From Pseudomonas pharyngis (GTDB lineage Bacteria > Pseudomonadota > Gammaproteobacteria > Pseudomonadales > Pseudomonadaceae): DNA of 64,000 nt. Under the pieces are notes generated by a model that did no database searches, was not told where the DNA came from, and saw only the letters and a list, made by a program, of their open reading frames with translations. The position numbers were made by a program, and so were the translations under genes. This document shows, piece after piece, positions 1 through 9,069 of this stretch (within the stretch, counting starts at the first letter, position 1; every line of letters begins with the position of its first letter). The stretch spans positions 248,001 through 312,000 of the forward strand of contig NZ_BQID01000001.1 of the NCBI RefSeq assembly GCF_021602345.1, written 5' to 3'.

Positions 1-1
1 G

Positions 2-910
2 ACGGAAATCCTCGACACCGCCGACTCGTTCCTCGAAGTCGGTGCCCGGGCCGTGAAGAAGGTCCCGTTGCTGCGCGGCAAGACCGTGTGCAATGTGTTC
101 TTCGAAAACTCGACCCGCACCCGCACCACCTTCGAACTGGCGGCCCAGCGCCTGTCGGCGGACGTGATCACCCTGAACGTGTCGACTTCGTCGGCCAGCA
201 AGGGCGAAACCCTGCTCGACACCCTGCGCAATCTGGAAGCCATGGCCGCCGACATGTTCGTCGTGCGCCACGGTGACTCCGGCGCTGCTCACTTCATCGC
301 CGAACATGTCTGCCCGCAAGTGGCGATCATCAACGGCGGCGACGGCCGGCACGCGCACCCGACCCAGGGCATGCTCGACATGCTGACCATCCGCCGCCAC
401 AAGGGCGGTTTCGAGAACCTCTCGGTGGCCATCGTTGGCGACATCCTGCACTCGCGGGTGGCGCGCTCGAACATGCTCGCCCTGAAGACCCTCGGTTGCC
501 CGGACATCCGCGTGATCGCGCCGAAGACCCTGCTGCCGATCGGCATCGAGCAGTACGGCGTGAAGGTCTACACCGACATGACCGAAGGCCTGAAAGACGT
601 CGACGTGGTGATCATGCTGCGCCTGCAGCGTGAGCGCATGACCGGCGGCCTGCTGCCGAGCGAAGGCGAGTTCTACCGCCTGTTCGGCCTGACCACCGCG
701 CGCCTGGCCGGCGCCAAGCCCGATTGCATCGTCATGCACCCCGGGCCGATCAACCGTGGCGTGGAGATCGAGTCGGCGGTGGCCGACGGCCCGCACTCGG
801 TGATCCTCAATCAAGTCACCTACGGCATCGCGATCCGTATGGCCGTGCTGTCGATGGCCATGAGCGGGCAAACGGCGCAACGTCAATTCGAGCAGGAGAA
901 CGCCCAGTGA
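2..910 (+). CDS. pyrB: Aspartate carbamoyltransferase, catalytic subunit (5' end missing)
   Basis: Condenses carbamoyl phosphate with aspartate, the committed step of pyrimidine synthesis in the cytoplasm. The reading frame is open from the first bases of the window, so the N-terminus lies outside it. The carbamoyl-phosphate loop [13 protein letters not shown] and the later [20 protein letters not shown] and MHPGPINRG blocks are all present. The stop codon overlaps the GTG start of the next gene by four bases (GTGA), so the two are translationally coupled. In pseudomonads PyrB forms a dodecamer with that partner rather than with PyrI. Confidence 0.97.
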   Translation, partial: TEILDTADSFLEVGARAVKKVPLLRGKTVCNVFFENSTRTRTTFELAAQRLSADVITLNVSTSSASKGETLLDTLRNLEAMAADMFVVRHGDSGAAHFIAEHVCPQVAIINGGDGRHAHPTQGMLDMLTIRRHKGGFENLSVAIVGDILHSRVARSNMLALKTLGCPDIRVIAPKTLLPIGIEQYGVKVYTDMTEGLKDVDVVIMLRLQRERMTGGLLPSEGEFYRLFGLTTARLAGAKPDCIVMHPGPINRGVEIESAVADGPHSVILNQVTYGIAIRMAVLSMAMSGQTAQRQFEQENAQ

Positions 911-2178
911 AGCTCAGCATTCTCGGCGCCCGCGTCATCGATCCAAGCAGCGGCCTGGATCAAATCACCGATATTCACGTTGAAGCCTGCAAGATCGTCG
1001 CCCTCGGCGCTGCACCGGCCGGTTTCACTGCCGTCGAAACCATCGATGCCCGAGGCCTTGTTGCCGCTCCAGGTCTCGTAGACCTCAACGTCGCCCTGCG
1101 CGAGCCGGGCTACAGTCGCAAAGGCACCATCGCCAGCGAAACCCGCGCTGCGGCGGCCGGTGGCGTGACCAGCCTGTGCTGCCCGCCGAAGACCAAACCG
1201 GTGCTCGACACCTCCGCCGTGGCCGAGCTGATCCTCGACCGCGCCCGCGAGGCCGGCAACACCAAGGTGTTCCCGATCGGCGCGCTGAGCAAAGGTCTGG
1301 ATGGCGAACAGCTCGCAGAACTGGTGGCCCTGCGCGACGCCGGTTGCGTGGCGTTCGGCAACGGTCTGGAAAGCTTCCGCAACACCCGCACCCTGTGCCG
1401 GGCGCTGGACTACGCGGCAACGTTCGACCTGACGGTGATTTTCAACTCGCAGGATCACGACCTCGCCGATGGCGGCCTGGCCCACGAAGGCGCCACCGCC
1501 AGCTTCCTCGGCCTGCCGGGCATCCCGGAAACCGCTGAAACCGTGGCCCTGGCCCGTGATCTGTTGCTGGTCGAGCAAACCGGCGTGCGTGCGCACTTCA
1601 GCCAGCTGACCAGCGCTCGCGGCGTGGCCCTGATCGCTCAGGCCCAGGCTCGTGGTTTGAAAGTCACGGCGGATGTCGCCCTGTATCAGTTGATCCTGAC
1701 GGACGAAGCGCTGATCGACTTCAGTAGCCTGTACCACGTGCAACCGCCGCTGCGCACCCGCGCCGACCGCGATGGTCTGCGTGAAGCGGTGAAGTCCGGC
1801 GTGGTCTCGGCCATCTCCAGCCATCACCAGCCCCATGAACGCGATGCCAAACTGGCACCGTTCGGCGCGACCGAGCCGGGTATCAGCAGCGTCGAGCTGT
1901 TGCTGCCGCTGGCGATGACGCTGGTCGAGGATGGTCTGCTGGATCTGCCGACCCTGCTGGCCCGCCTGAGCGCCGGCCCGGCCGAAGCCCTGCGCCTGCC
2001 GGCGGGCAAACTGGCGGTGGGTGGCGCGGCGGATATCGTGCTGTTCGATCCGAAGGCCTCGACCGTTGCCGGTGAAGCCTGGCTGTCGAAAGGCGAGAAC
2101 TGCCCGTTCCTCGGCCATAGCCTGCCGGGTGTGGTGCGTTACACCTTGGTGGATGGCCGGATCAGTCACCAGGCGTAA
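907..2178 (+). CDS. pyrC': Dihydroorotase-like non-catalytic partner of PyrB (PyrC', PyrX)
   Basis: A 423-residue amidohydrolase-fold protein starting with GTG inside the pyrB stop codon. The motif that binds zinc in active dihydroorotases, DxHxHLREPG, reads [11 protein letters not shown] here (N61 and A63 replace the two histidines), so catalysis is not expected. This matches the known pseudomonad arrangement in which an inactive dihydroorotase homologue is needed to assemble the aspartate carbamoyltransferase dodecamer. A true dihydroorotase must be encoded elsewhere. The C-terminal domain with the [11 protein letters not shown] segment is complete. Confidence 0.93.
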   Translation: MKLSILGARVIDPSSGLDQITDIHVEACKIVALGAAPAGFTAVETIDARGLVAAPGLVDLNVALREPGYSRKGTIASETRAAAAGGVTSLCCPPKTKPVLDTSAVAELILDRAREAGNTKVFPIGALSKGLDGEQLAELVALRDAGCVAFGNGLESFRNTRTLCRALDYAATFDLTVIFNSQDHDLADGGLAHEGATASFLGLPGIPETAETVALARDLLLVEQTGVRAHFSQLTSARGVALIAQAQARGLKVTADVALYQLILTDEALIDFSSLYHVQPPLRTRADRDGLREAVKSGVVSAISSHHQPHERDAKLAPFGATEPGISSVELLLPLAMTLVEDGLLDLPTLLARLSAGPAEALRLPAGKLAVGGAADIVLFDPKASTVAGEAWLSKGENCPFLGHSLPGVVRYTLVDGRISHQA

Positions 2179-2210
2179 AAAAAAATGGCGAGGGAGCCAG
2201 CTCCCTCGCC
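2177..2210 (-). terminator. Rho-independent terminator of the TM2 gene
   Basis: A perfect 10-bp stem (2187-2196 with 2201-2210, loop CCAG) is followed on the - strand by nine T residues (A run at 2177-2185). It lies just past the stop codon of the - strand TM2-domain gene. There is no T run on the + strand, so it is mainly oriented for that gene. Confidence 0.8.
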
Positions 2211-2215
2211 ATCAC

Positions 2216-2650
2216 TTACTGAAAGGCACCGCGCCCTTCGGCATTACGCACCGACACCTGATCGTTCAGCGTCCAGAAGTCATACAGCACCCCAAGAAAG
2301 AACAACCCGCCGGTCAGCAGATACACCAACCCGCTGATCCACTTGCCCTGATACATCCGGTGCACGCCGAGCGCGCCGAGGAAGGTCAGCAGAATCCACG
2401 CCACGTTGTACTCGATCGGGCCCGCGGCGAAACGCAGGTCAGCTTCGCGATCCATCGCCGGGATCAGGAACACGTCGATCAGCCAGCCGATCCCCAGCAA
2501 CCCGAAAGTGAAAAACCAGATCGTGCCGGTCACCGGCTTGCCGTAATAGAAGCGGTGGGAGCCTGTGAAACCGAAAATCCACAACAGGTAACCGATCACT
2601 TTGCTGTGGGTGTCTTTTTCCTTCACACGGGGCAGCTGATAGCCGTTCAT
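2216..2650 (-). CDS. TM2-domain membrane protein
   Basis: A 144-residue protein with four hydrophobic segments arranged as two hairpins. The first (about residues 17-58) carries the TM2 hallmarks: KVIGYLLWIFGFTGSHRFYYG followed by a turn and GLLGIGWLIDVFLIP. A second similar hairpin (about 80-125) has the variant GALGVHRMYQGKW and FFLGVLYDFWTLN. The function of bacterial TM2 proteins is not settled. I chose the ATG at 2650 because a GAGG ribosome site precedes it and the TM2 fold begins shortly after. The frame stays open 33 codons further upstream, but that stretch is not membrane-like or conserved in character. Confidence 0.85.
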   Translation of the reverse strand: MNGYQLPRVKEKDTHSKVIGYLLWIFGFTGSHRFYYGKPVTGTIWFFTFGLLGIGWLIDVFLIPAMDREADLRFAAGPIEYNVAWILLTFLGALGVHRMYQGKWISGLVYLLTGGLFFLGVLYDFWTLNDQVSVRNAEGRGAFQ

Positions 2651-2899
2651 TAAGACCTCGATACACGCGATAGATAAATATTCTTTAATTCTTTGTGACT
2701 TTTTTACAGGTAGCCGACGTATGGCAAATGCTACCGTGTGTCCCGTCAAAGCCTTATAGCACCGGACTTCTGTCCGACAATTGCGTCTTTTTGCCGCTTA
2801 TTTGGTTCCGTTGGCATCGGATTGAATCGACCAACGGCCTCGGAAGTGACAAAAAAGCTGTTATAAAGTTGCGCGCTAACACATCAAGAGCCCTGCCTA
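2651..2899. other. Intergenic region between divergent TM2 and NlpC/P60 genes
   Basis: About 250 bases with lower GC than the flanks. It must hold the two divergent promoters, but I see no clear -35/-10 pair and no RNA gene. A short open frame at 2695-2973 overlaps the NlpC gene out of frame and has no coding character. Confidence 0.5.
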
Positions 2900-3517
2900 A
2901 TGCGTCCATTTTTCAAGACATGGCTAACTATTTGCCTATTAATGCCACTGGCCGCCCACGCCACCAATCGTGAGCAACGTCTTCCCAACGTTAACGGTTT
3001 CACCCCTAAATCCCATGCCTCTGCTCCTTCGAACAAAGGCAAACAGGTCAAGCACACCACGCTGAGCAGCACCGGCCGCAGCAAGCTGGTGCCACCGATG
3101 GCGACCAAGGAAAGCAGCAACGTCCTCAGTCGCGCGGTAAACGTCCTCGGTACACCCTACCGTTGGGGCGGCAGCAGCCCGAGTAAAGGCTTCGACTGCA
3201 GCGGTCTGGTGAAATACGCGTTCAACGACGCCACGTTCGACCTGCCACGCACCTCGAACGCCATGGCCAGCGGTCACGGCGAGAAAGTCGAACGCAAGGA
3301 CCTGAAGCCGGGCGACCTGATTTTCTTCAACATCAAGAGCCGTCGGGTCAATCACGTTGCCATCTACCTGGGCAACGACCGTTTCATCCATGCACCACGG
3401 CGCGGCAAAGCGGTGAGCATCGACACACTGAACAAGCCGTACTGGGAAAAGCATTACGTGGTGGCCAAGCGCGTATTGCCGAAGGAACAGGGGCAGATGC
3501 GCGTCGTTCAGCGCTGA
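2900..3517 (+). CDS. NlpC/P60 family cell-wall endopeptidase (C40)
   Basis: A secreted protein of 205 residues likely to cut peptide cross-links in peptidoglycan in the periplasm. Residues 1-21 form a signal peptide ending AAHA. A basic, serine-rich linker follows to about residue 70, then the NlpC/P60 domain. The catalytic cysteine is C100 in GFDCSGLVKYAF, the histidine is H152 in RVNHVAIYLG, and H164 in RFIHAP completes the usual triad. The gene is monocistronic and ends at a strong hairpin shared with convergent pilT. Confidence 0.93.
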   Translation: MRPFFKTWLTICLLMPLAAHATNREQRLPNVNGFTPKSHASAPSNKGKQVKHTTLSSTGRSKLVPPMATKESSNVLSRAVNVLGTPYRWGGSSPSKGFDCSGLVKYAFNDATFDLPRTSNAMASGHGEKVERKDLKPGDLIFFNIKSRRVNHVAIYLGNDRFIHAPRRGKAVSIDTLNKPYWEKHYVVAKRVLPKEQGQMRVVQR

Positions 3518-3530
3518 TTGTTCAGGTACA

Positions 3531-3562
3531 AAAAAACGCAGCCCACGGGCTGCGTTTTTTTT
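3531..3562. terminator. Bidirectional Rho-independent terminator
   Basis: The palindrome CGCAGCCC-AC-GGGCTGCG (3537-3554) has an A run on one side and eight T residues on the other. It can stop transcription of the NlpC gene on + and pilT on -, which converge here. Confidence 0.85.
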
Positions 3563-3564
3563 GC

Positions 3565-4599
3565 CTAGAAGTTATCTGGCGTGCGCGCTTTCTCCCGCGC
3601 ATGTTCACGACTGATCAAGCCCTTGGTCACCAGATCCTTCAGGCACATGTCGAGTGTCTGCATTCCCAGCGAGCCACCGGTCTGTATCGCCGAATACATC
3701 TGCGCCACCTTGTCCTCGCGGATCAGGTTACGGATCGCCGACGTACCCAGCATGATCTCGTGCGCCGCCACCCGACCGCCGCCGATCTTCTTGATCAGCG
3801 TCTGCGACACCACCGCCAGCAACGACTCCGAGAGCATCGAGCGCACCATGGATTTTTCGTCCCCGGGGAACACGTCCACCACCCGGTCGATGGTCTTGGC
3901 TGCCGACGTGGTGTGCAAGGTGCCGAACACCAGGTGCCCGGTCTCGGCGGCGGTCAGCGCCAGGCGGATGGTTTCCAGATCGCGCATCTCGCCCACCAGG
4001 ATCACATCCGGGTCTTCGCGCAGCGCTGAGCGCAATGCGGTGGCGAAACTGCGGGTATCACGATGGACTTCGCGCTGATTGATCAGGCATTTACGCGATT
4101 CGTGGACAAATTCGATCGGATCTTCAATGGTCAGGATGTGGTGATGACGATGGGTGTTGAGGTAATCGATCATCGCCGCCAGTGTCGTGGACTTGCCGGA
4201 GCCGGTCGGTCCGGTCACCAGCACCAGCCCGCGCGGCGCATCGGTGATCTTGCGAAAGACGTCGCCCATGGCCAGGTCTTCCATGCTCAGCACTTTTGAC
4301 GGGATGGTCCGGAACACTGCGCCAGCGCCACGGTTCTGGTTGAAGGCATTGACCCGAAAGCGCGCCACATCGGGGACTTCGAAGGAAAAGTCGGTTTCCA
4401 GATGTTTCTCGAAGTCCACCCGCTGGGTGTCGTTCATGATGTCGTAGATCAGCTCGTGCACCTGCTTGTGATCCAGCGCCGGCAGATTGATCCGCCGCAC
4501 ATCGCCATCCACGCGGATCATCGGCGGCAGACCGGCCGACAGGTGCAGGTCGGAAGCGCCCTGTTTGGCGCTGAAGGCCAGCAGTTCAGTGATATCCAT
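3565..4599 (-). CDS. pilT: Type IV pilus retraction ATPase PilT
   Basis: A hexameric cytoplasmic ATPase that depolymerises type IV pili for twitching. At 344 residues it matches the family. Walker A is GPTGSGKST (about 130-138), the Asp box and Walker B lie in DPDVILVGEMRDLET (196-210), the histidine box is near GTLHT (226-230), and the PilT signature AIRNLIRE is at 288-295. The start at 4599 is the canonical MDITELLAFS; the frame runs open upstream into a repeat element and should not be extended. In P. aeruginosa pilT is followed by pilU, as I recall. Here a terminator and an unrelated gene follow instead. Confidence 0.96.
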   Translation of the reverse strand: MDITELLAFSAKQGASDLHLSAGLPPMIRVDGDVRRINLPALDHKQVHELIYDIMNDTQRVDFEKHLETDFSFEVPDVARFRVNAFNQNRGAGAVFRTIPSKVLSMEDLAMGDVFRKITDAPRGLVLVTGPTGSGKSTTLAAMIDYLNTHRHHHILTIEDPIEFVHESRKCLINQREVHRDTRSFATALRSALREDPDVILVGEMRDLETIRLALTAAETGHLVFGTLHTTSAAKTIDRVVDVFPGDEKSMVRSMLSESLLAVVSQTLIKKIGGGRVAAHEIMLGTSAIRNLIREDKVAQMYSAIQTGGSLGMQTLDMCLKDLVTKGLISREHAREKARTPDNF

Positions 4600-4649
4600 A
4601 GCGTCCCTCAATTCCAGTAGAATGCCGCGAACCTTCAGACCGCTGGCGC

Positions 4650-4793
4650 CAAATCCTGCCTGAAAAGTAGCCGAACGATGATCAGGCAAGGCAAAAGTCG
4701 GCGAAGAAGCGGAGTTGACGTCAGTCAATGAGCATTCTGAGGCGACTTTTAACGCCGCATGATCGAGTGCAGGCACTTTTCAGGCAGGATTTG
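4650..4793. repeat. 144-bp element with 18-bp perfect terminal inverted repeats
   Basis: The 18-mer at 4650-4667 (CAAATCCTGCCTGAAAAG) recurs exactly inverted at 4776-4793. Inside, AAAAGTCGGCG near 4692 is mirrored by GGCGACTTTTA at 4741-4751, a nested second inverted pair. The right end stops one base before the yggS ATG, so its AGGCAGGA serves as the yggS ribosome site. It resembles a small intergenic repeat or MITE-like element. No tools were available to test for copies elsewhere. Confidence 0.7.
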
Positions 4794-5480
4794 ATGTCCA
4801 CGATAGCAGACAACATCCAACTGGTTAGTTCGCGTATTCAAGCAGCCGTCAAAGCGGCCGGACGCGATGAAAACAGCGTCCAGCTGCTGGCCGTGAGCAA
4901 GACCAAACCGGCACAAGCCCTGCGCGAAGCGTACGCCGCCGGTCTGCGCGACTTCGGCGAGAACTACCTGCAAGAGGCCTTGGGCAAGCAGCTCGAACTG
5001 GCCGACCTGCCCTTGATCTGGCACTTCATCGGCCCCATTCAGTCGAACAAGACCCGCTCGATCGCCGAGCATTTCGCCTGGGTGCACTCCGTGGATCGTC
5101 TGAAAATCGCCCAACGCCTGTCCGAGCAACGCCCGGCGGATCTGCCGCCACTGAACATCTGCATTCAGGTCAACGTCAGCGGTGAAGCCAGCAAGTCCGG
5201 CTGCACCCCGCAAGACCTGCCGGCCCTGGCTCAGGCCATCAGCGCCCTGCCGCGCCTGAAACTGCGCGGGTTGATGGCGATTCCCGAGCCGACCGAAGAT
5301 CGCGCCGAGCAAGACGCTGCATTCGCTGCCGTTCAGAGATTGCAGGCCGGCCTCGATCTGCCGCTCGACACACTTTCCATGGGCATGAGCCACGACCTCG
5401 AGTCGGCCATTGCCCAGGGCGCGACCTGGGTCCGTATCGGTACGGCCCTGTTCGGCGCCCGCGACTATTCCCAATCTTGA
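4794..5480 (+). CDS. yggS: PLP-binding protein YggS (PLPBP family)
   Basis: A single-domain alanine-racemase-fold protein of 228 residues that binds pyridoxal phosphate and helps keep PLP and amino/keto-acid pools in balance; no catalytic activity is established for the family. K36 in LLAVSKTKPA is the expected Schiff-base lysine. The C-terminal LSMGMSHDLESAIAQGATWVRIGTALFG phosphate-binding region is intact. The ATG at 4794 gives the usual N-terminus. An upstream in-frame start would read through the inverted-repeat element. It begins a run with proC and yggT. Confidence 0.95.
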   Translation: MSTIADNIQLVSSRIQAAVKAAGRDENSVQLLAVSKTKPAQALREAYAAGLRDFGENYLQEALGKQLELADLPLIWHFIGPIQSNKTRSIAEHFAWVHSVDRLKIAQRLSEQRPADLPPLNICIQVNVSGEASKSGCTPQDLPALAQAISALPRLKLRGLMAIPEPTEDRAEQDAAFAAVQRLQAGLDLPLDTLSMGMSHDLESAIAQGATWVRIGTALFGARDYSQS

Positions 5481-5503
5481 CCATTTCCAGATAAGGACCT
5501 GAC

Positions 5504-6322
5504 ATGAGCAACACACGTATTGCCTTTATCGGTGCCGGCAACATGGCCGCCAGCCTGATCGGCGGCCTGCGGGCCAAGGGTCTGGAAGCTGCACACATTC
5601 GCGCCAGCGATCCGGGCGAAGAAACCCGCGCCAAAGTCAGCGCCGAACACGGCATCGAAACCTTCGCCGACAACGCCCAGGCCATCGACGGCGCTGACGT
5701 TGTCGTGCTGGCGGTCAAGCCACAGGCCATGAAAGCCGTGTGCGAAGCGATTCGCCCGAGCCTGAAACCGAATCAACTGGTGGTCTCGATCGCCGCCGGC
5801 ATCACCTGCGCCAGCATGACGGCCTGGCTGGGCGAGCAGCCGATCGTGCGTTGCATGCCCAACACCCCGGCGCTGCTGCGTCAGGGCGTGAGCGGCCTGT
5901 ACGCCACCGGCGCCGTGAGCGCCGAACAACGCCAACAGGCTGAAGAACTGCTGTCCGCCGTGGGCATCGCCCTGTGGCTGAACGAAGAGCAGCAACTGGA
6001 CGCCGTCACCGCCGTCTCCGGTTCCGGCCCGGCGTACTTCTTTCTGCTGATCGAAGCCATGACCGCCGCCGGCGTCAAACTCGGCCTGCCGAAGGAAACC
6101 GCCGAGCAACTGACCCTGCAGACCGCTCTCGGCGCCGCGCATATGGCGGTGTCCAGTGACGTCGACGCTGCCGAACTGCGCCGCCGCGTGACCTCGCCGG
6201 CCGGCACCACGGAAGCTGCGATCAAATCGTTCCAGGCCGGCGGCTTCGAAGCCCTGGTGGAAAAAGCACTCGGCGCCGCCGCGCACCGCTCGGCCGAAAT
6301 GGCCGAACAACTGGGCAAATAA
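5504..6322 (+). CDS. proC: Pyrroline-5-carboxylate reductase
   Basis: Makes L-proline from pyrroline-5-carboxylate using NAD(P)H. The 272-residue protein opens with the dinucleotide-binding IAFIGAGNMAASLIGGL. The C-terminal substrate domain has AVSGSGPAYFFLLIEAM and ends in the RRRVTSPAGTTEAAI signature. An AAGGA site lies upstream of the ATG. It sits 23 bases after yggS, an association seen across proteobacteria. Confidence 0.96.
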   Translation: MSNTRIAFIGAGNMAASLIGGLRAKGLEAAHIRASDPGEETRAKVSAEHGIETFADNAQAIDGADVVVLAVKPQAMKAVCEAIRPSLKPNQLVVSIAAGITCASMTAWLGEQPIVRCMPNTPALLRQGVSGLYATGAVSAEQRQQAEELLSAVGIALWLNEEQQLDAVTAVSGSGPAYFFLLIEAMTAAGVKLGLPKETAEQLTLQTALGAAHMAVSSDVDAAELRRRVTSPAGTTEAAIKSFQAGGFEALVEKALGAAAHRSAEMAEQLGK

Positions 6323-6332
6323 GGAGCCTCAC

Positions 6333-6923
6333 ATGATTGGATTGAACACCGCAGCGGTCTACGTGCTGCAAACCCTCGGCAGCCTGTACCTGCTGATCGT
6401 GCTGCTGCGCTTCGTCCTGCAACTGGTGCGGGCGAACTTCTACAACCCGCTGTGCCAGTTCGTGGTCAAGGCCACCCAGCCGCTGCTCAAGCCACTACGC
6501 CGGATCATCCCGAGCCTGTTCGGCCTCGACATGTCGTCGCTGGTGCTGGCGATCCTCGTGCAACTGGCGCTGATGGCGCTGACCCTGCTGCTGACCTACG
6601 GCACCACCGGCAACCCGCTGCAACTGCTGATCTGGTCGCTGATCGGCGTGACGGCGCTGTTCCTGAAGATTTTCTTCTGGGCCATGATCATCAGCATCAT
6701 CCTGTCCTGGGTCGCACCGGGCAGCCACAATCCGGGCGCCGAGCTGGTGAACCAGATCTGTGAGCCGGCCCTGGCGCCGTTCCGCCGCATCCTGCCGAAC
6801 CTCGGCGGTCTCGACCTGTCGCCGATCTTCGCCTTCCTCGTGCTGAAGCTGATCGACATGCTGGTGATCAACAACCTCGCGGCGATGACGATGATGCCGG
6901 AAATCCTGCGCCTGCTGATGTGA
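6333..6923 (+). CDS. yggT: YggT family inner-membrane protein
   Basis: A 196-residue integral membrane protein made of two YggT repeats. Each has hydrophobic helices and the signature NPLCQFVVKATQPLLKPLRRIIP (first copy) or NQICEPALAPFRRILPNLGGLD (second copy). The function is not well defined; it has been linked to osmotic tolerance in enterobacteria. It begins ten bases after proC, and its last codon overlaps the GTG start of yggU by four bases. Confidence 0.92.
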   Translation: MIGLNTAAVYVLQTLGSLYLLIVLLRFVLQLVRANFYNPLCQFVVKATQPLLKPLRRIIPSLFGLDMSSLVLAILVQLALMALTLLLTYGTTGNPLQLLIWSLIGVTALFLKIFFWAMIISIILSWVAPGSHNPGAELVNQICEPALAPFRRILPNLGGLDLSPIFAFLVLKLIDMLVINNLAAMTMMPEILRLLM

Positions 6924-7210
6924 GCTGGTTTCGCTGGGACGGTGACGACCTGATTCTGGAGTGTCACCTGCAACCGGCCGCCCGCAGCGATGACTTCTGC
7001 GGGCTGCACGGCGATCGCCTGAAGATCCGCCTGACGGCGCCGCCGGTCGAGGGCAAGGCCAATGCGTATCTGATGGGGTTTCTGGCCAAGGCTTTTGGGG
7101 TTTCCAAGAGTCAGGTCAGTTTGCTCAGCGGCGAGCTGAACCGGCAGAAGCGAGTGCGCGTCAGCGCACCGAAAAAGCTGCCGGATCTGCCGGGGCTCTG
7201 CCGCCCCTGA
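6920..7210 (+). CDS. yggU: YggU family (DUF167) protein
   Basis: A 96-residue cytoplasmic protein of the DUF167 fold with the conserved stretch LTAPPVEGKANAYLMGFLAK and a following SLLSGELNRQKRVRV. The start is GTG inside the yggT stop (GTGA overlap), indicating coupled translation. The biochemical role is unknown. Confidence 0.9.
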   Translation: MSWFRWDGDDLILECHLQPAARSDDFCGLHGDRLKIRLTAPPVEGKANAYLMGFLAKAFGVSKSQVSLLSGELNRQKRVRVSAPKKLPDLPGLCRP

Positions 7211-7275
7211 TCGTTGCTTGCCGCTAACCCCACCGGTCTTTAGACTTACGCCTCATTTCAACGAGAGCAGGGTCG

Positions 7276-8415
7276 ATGCCAGCTGCCTTTCCCCCCGATT
7301 CTGTTGGTCTGGTGACGCCGCAAACGGCGCACTTCAGCGAACCGTTGGCCCTGGCCTGCGGCCGTTCGCTGGCCGATTATGACCTGATCTACGAAACCTA
7401 CGGCACGCTGAACGCGCAAGCGAGCAACGCCGTGCTGATCTGCCACGCCTTGTCCGGCCACCACCACGCCGCTGGCTACCACAGCGTCGACGACCGCAAG
7501 CCCGGTTGGTGGGACAGCTGCATCGGTCCCGGCAAACCGATCGACACCAACAAGTTCTTCGTGGTCAGCCTGAACAACCTCGGCGGTTGCAACGGCTCCA
7601 CCGGCCCGAGCAGCCTCAATCCGGAAACCGGCAAGCCGTTCGGCGCCGACTTCCCGGTGCTGACCGTGGAAGACTGGGTACACAGCCAGGCACGTCTGGC
7701 CGACCTGCTTGGCATCGGCCAATGGGCCGCGGTGATCGGTGGCAGCCTCGGCGGTATGCAGGCGCTGCAATGGACCATCACGTATCCGGATCGCGTGCGC
7801 CACTGCCTGGCCATCGCCTCGGCCCCCAAGCTGTCGGCGCAGAACATCGCCTTCAACGAAGTGGCGCGCCAGGCGATCCTCACTGACCCGGAATTCCACG
7901 GCGGCTCGTTCCAGGAACACGGCGTAATCCCCAAGCGCGGCCTGATGCTGGCGCGGATGGTCGGACACATCACGTATCTGTCCGACGACTCCATGGGCGA
8001 GAAATTCGGCCGTGGCCTGAAGAGCGAAAAGCTCAACTACGACTTCCACAGCGTCGAGTTCCAGGTCGAAAGCTACCTGCGCTATCAGGGCGAAGAGTTC
8101 TCCGGGCGCTTCGATGCCAACACCTATCTGTTGATGACCAAGGCGCTGGACTACTTCGATCCGGCAGCGAACTTCAACGATAACCTGGCGAAAACCTTCG
8201 AAGGTGCAAAAGCCAGGTTCTGCGTGATGTCGTTCACCACCGACTGGCGCTTCTCCCCGGCCCGTTCGCGGGAACTGGTGGACGCGCTGATGGCCGCGCG
8301 CAAGGACGTCAGCTACCTGGAAATCGACGCACCCCAGGGCCACGACGCCTTCCTGATTCCGATCCCGCGTTATTTGCAGGCGTTCGGCAATTACATGAAC
8401 CGCATTACGTTGTGA
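7276..8415 (+). CDS. metX: Homoserine O-acyltransferase MetX
   Basis: Activates homoserine for methionine synthesis. The pseudomonad enzymes of this alpha/beta-hydrolase type are reported to use succinyl-CoA despite their MetX fold, which the sequence alone does not prove. The nucleophile S157 lies in [12 protein letters not shown], with D323 in FTTDWRFSP and H356 in [10 protein letters not shown] completing the triad. Length is 379 residues. metW starts seven bases downstream, the usual pairing. Confidence 0.95.
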   Translation: MPAAFPPDSVGLVTPQTAHFSEPLALACGRSLADYDLIYETYGTLNAQASNAVLICHALSGHHHAAGYHSVDDRKPGWWDSCIGPGKPIDTNKFFVVSLNNLGGCNGSTGPSSLNPETGKPFGADFPVLTVEDWVHSQARLADLLGIGQWAAVIGGSLGGMQALQWTITYPDRVRHCLAIASAPKLSAQNIAFNEVARQAILTDPEFHGGSFQEHGVIPKRGLMLARMVGHITYLSDDSMGEKFGRGLKSEKLNYDFHSVEFQVESYLRYQGEEFSGRFDANTYLLMTKALDYFDPAANFNDNLAKTFEGAKARFCVMSFTTDWRFSPARSRELVDALMAARKDVSYLEIDAPQGHDAFLIPIPRYLQAFGNYMNRITL

Positions 8416-8422
8416 GAAAGCC

Positions 8423-9043
8423 ATGAGAGCTGATCTGGAAATCATCCAGGAATGGATCCCCGCCGGCAGCCGCGTGCTCGACCTCGGCTGCGGTGACGGC
8501 GAGTTGCTGACCTGGCTGCGCGACCACAAGCAGGTCACCGGCTATGGCCTGGAAAACGACCCGGACAACATCGCCGAGTGCGTGGCCAAGGGCATCAACG
8601 TCATCGAGCAGGACCTGGACAAGGGCTTGGGCAACTTCGCCAGCAACAGCTTCGATATCGTGGTGATGACCCAGGCCCTGCAAGCCGTGCACTACCCGGA
8701 CAAGATCCTCGACGAAATGCTGCGGGTCGGCCGCCAGTGCATCATCACCTTCCCGAATTTCGGTCACTGGCGCTGCCGCTGGTACCTGGCGAGCAAGGGC
8801 CGGATGCCGGTGTCGGAATTCCTGCCGTACACCTGGTACAACACGCCGAACATCCACTTCTGCACCTTCGAAGACTTTGAAGAACTTTGTCGCGAACGTG
8901 AGGCGAAGGTCATTGATCGGCTTGCCGTGGATCAACAGCACCGCCACGGGTGGGCCAGTAAGCTATGGCCTAATCTGTTAGGTGAGATCGGTATCTACCG
9001 CGTCAGCAGCCCGGGGCTTGCGGATCACAGAATCGCGGTCTGA
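8423..9043 (+). CDS. metW: Methionine biosynthesis protein MetW
   Basis: A 206-residue class I SAM-methyltransferase-fold protein with VLDLGCGDGELLTWL near residue 18. Work in other bacteria indicates that MetW partners MetX in homoserine acylation rather than acting alone. It is tightly linked to metX and very likely cotranscribed. Confidence 0.93.
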   Translation: MRADLEIIQEWIPAGSRVLDLGCGDGELLTWLRDHKQVTGYGLENDPDNIAECVAKGINVIEQDLDKGLGNFASNSFDIVVMTQALQAVHYPDKILDEMLRVGRQCIITFPNFGHWRCRWYLASKGRMPVSEFLPYTWYNTPNIHFCTFEDFEELCREREAKVIDRLAVDQQHRHGWASKLWPNLLGEIGIYRVSSPGLADHRIAV

Positions 9044-9069
9044 ACCACGACATTGCGAGGAGTACGAAC

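Noticed and set aside
2187-2210. REP element after pyrC'
   Set aside because: The hairpin has a different core and a T run on one side, so it is a terminator.
4600-4776. N-terminal extension of PilT to 4776
   Set aside because: It would translate the inverted-repeat element; MDITELLAFS is the conserved PilT start.
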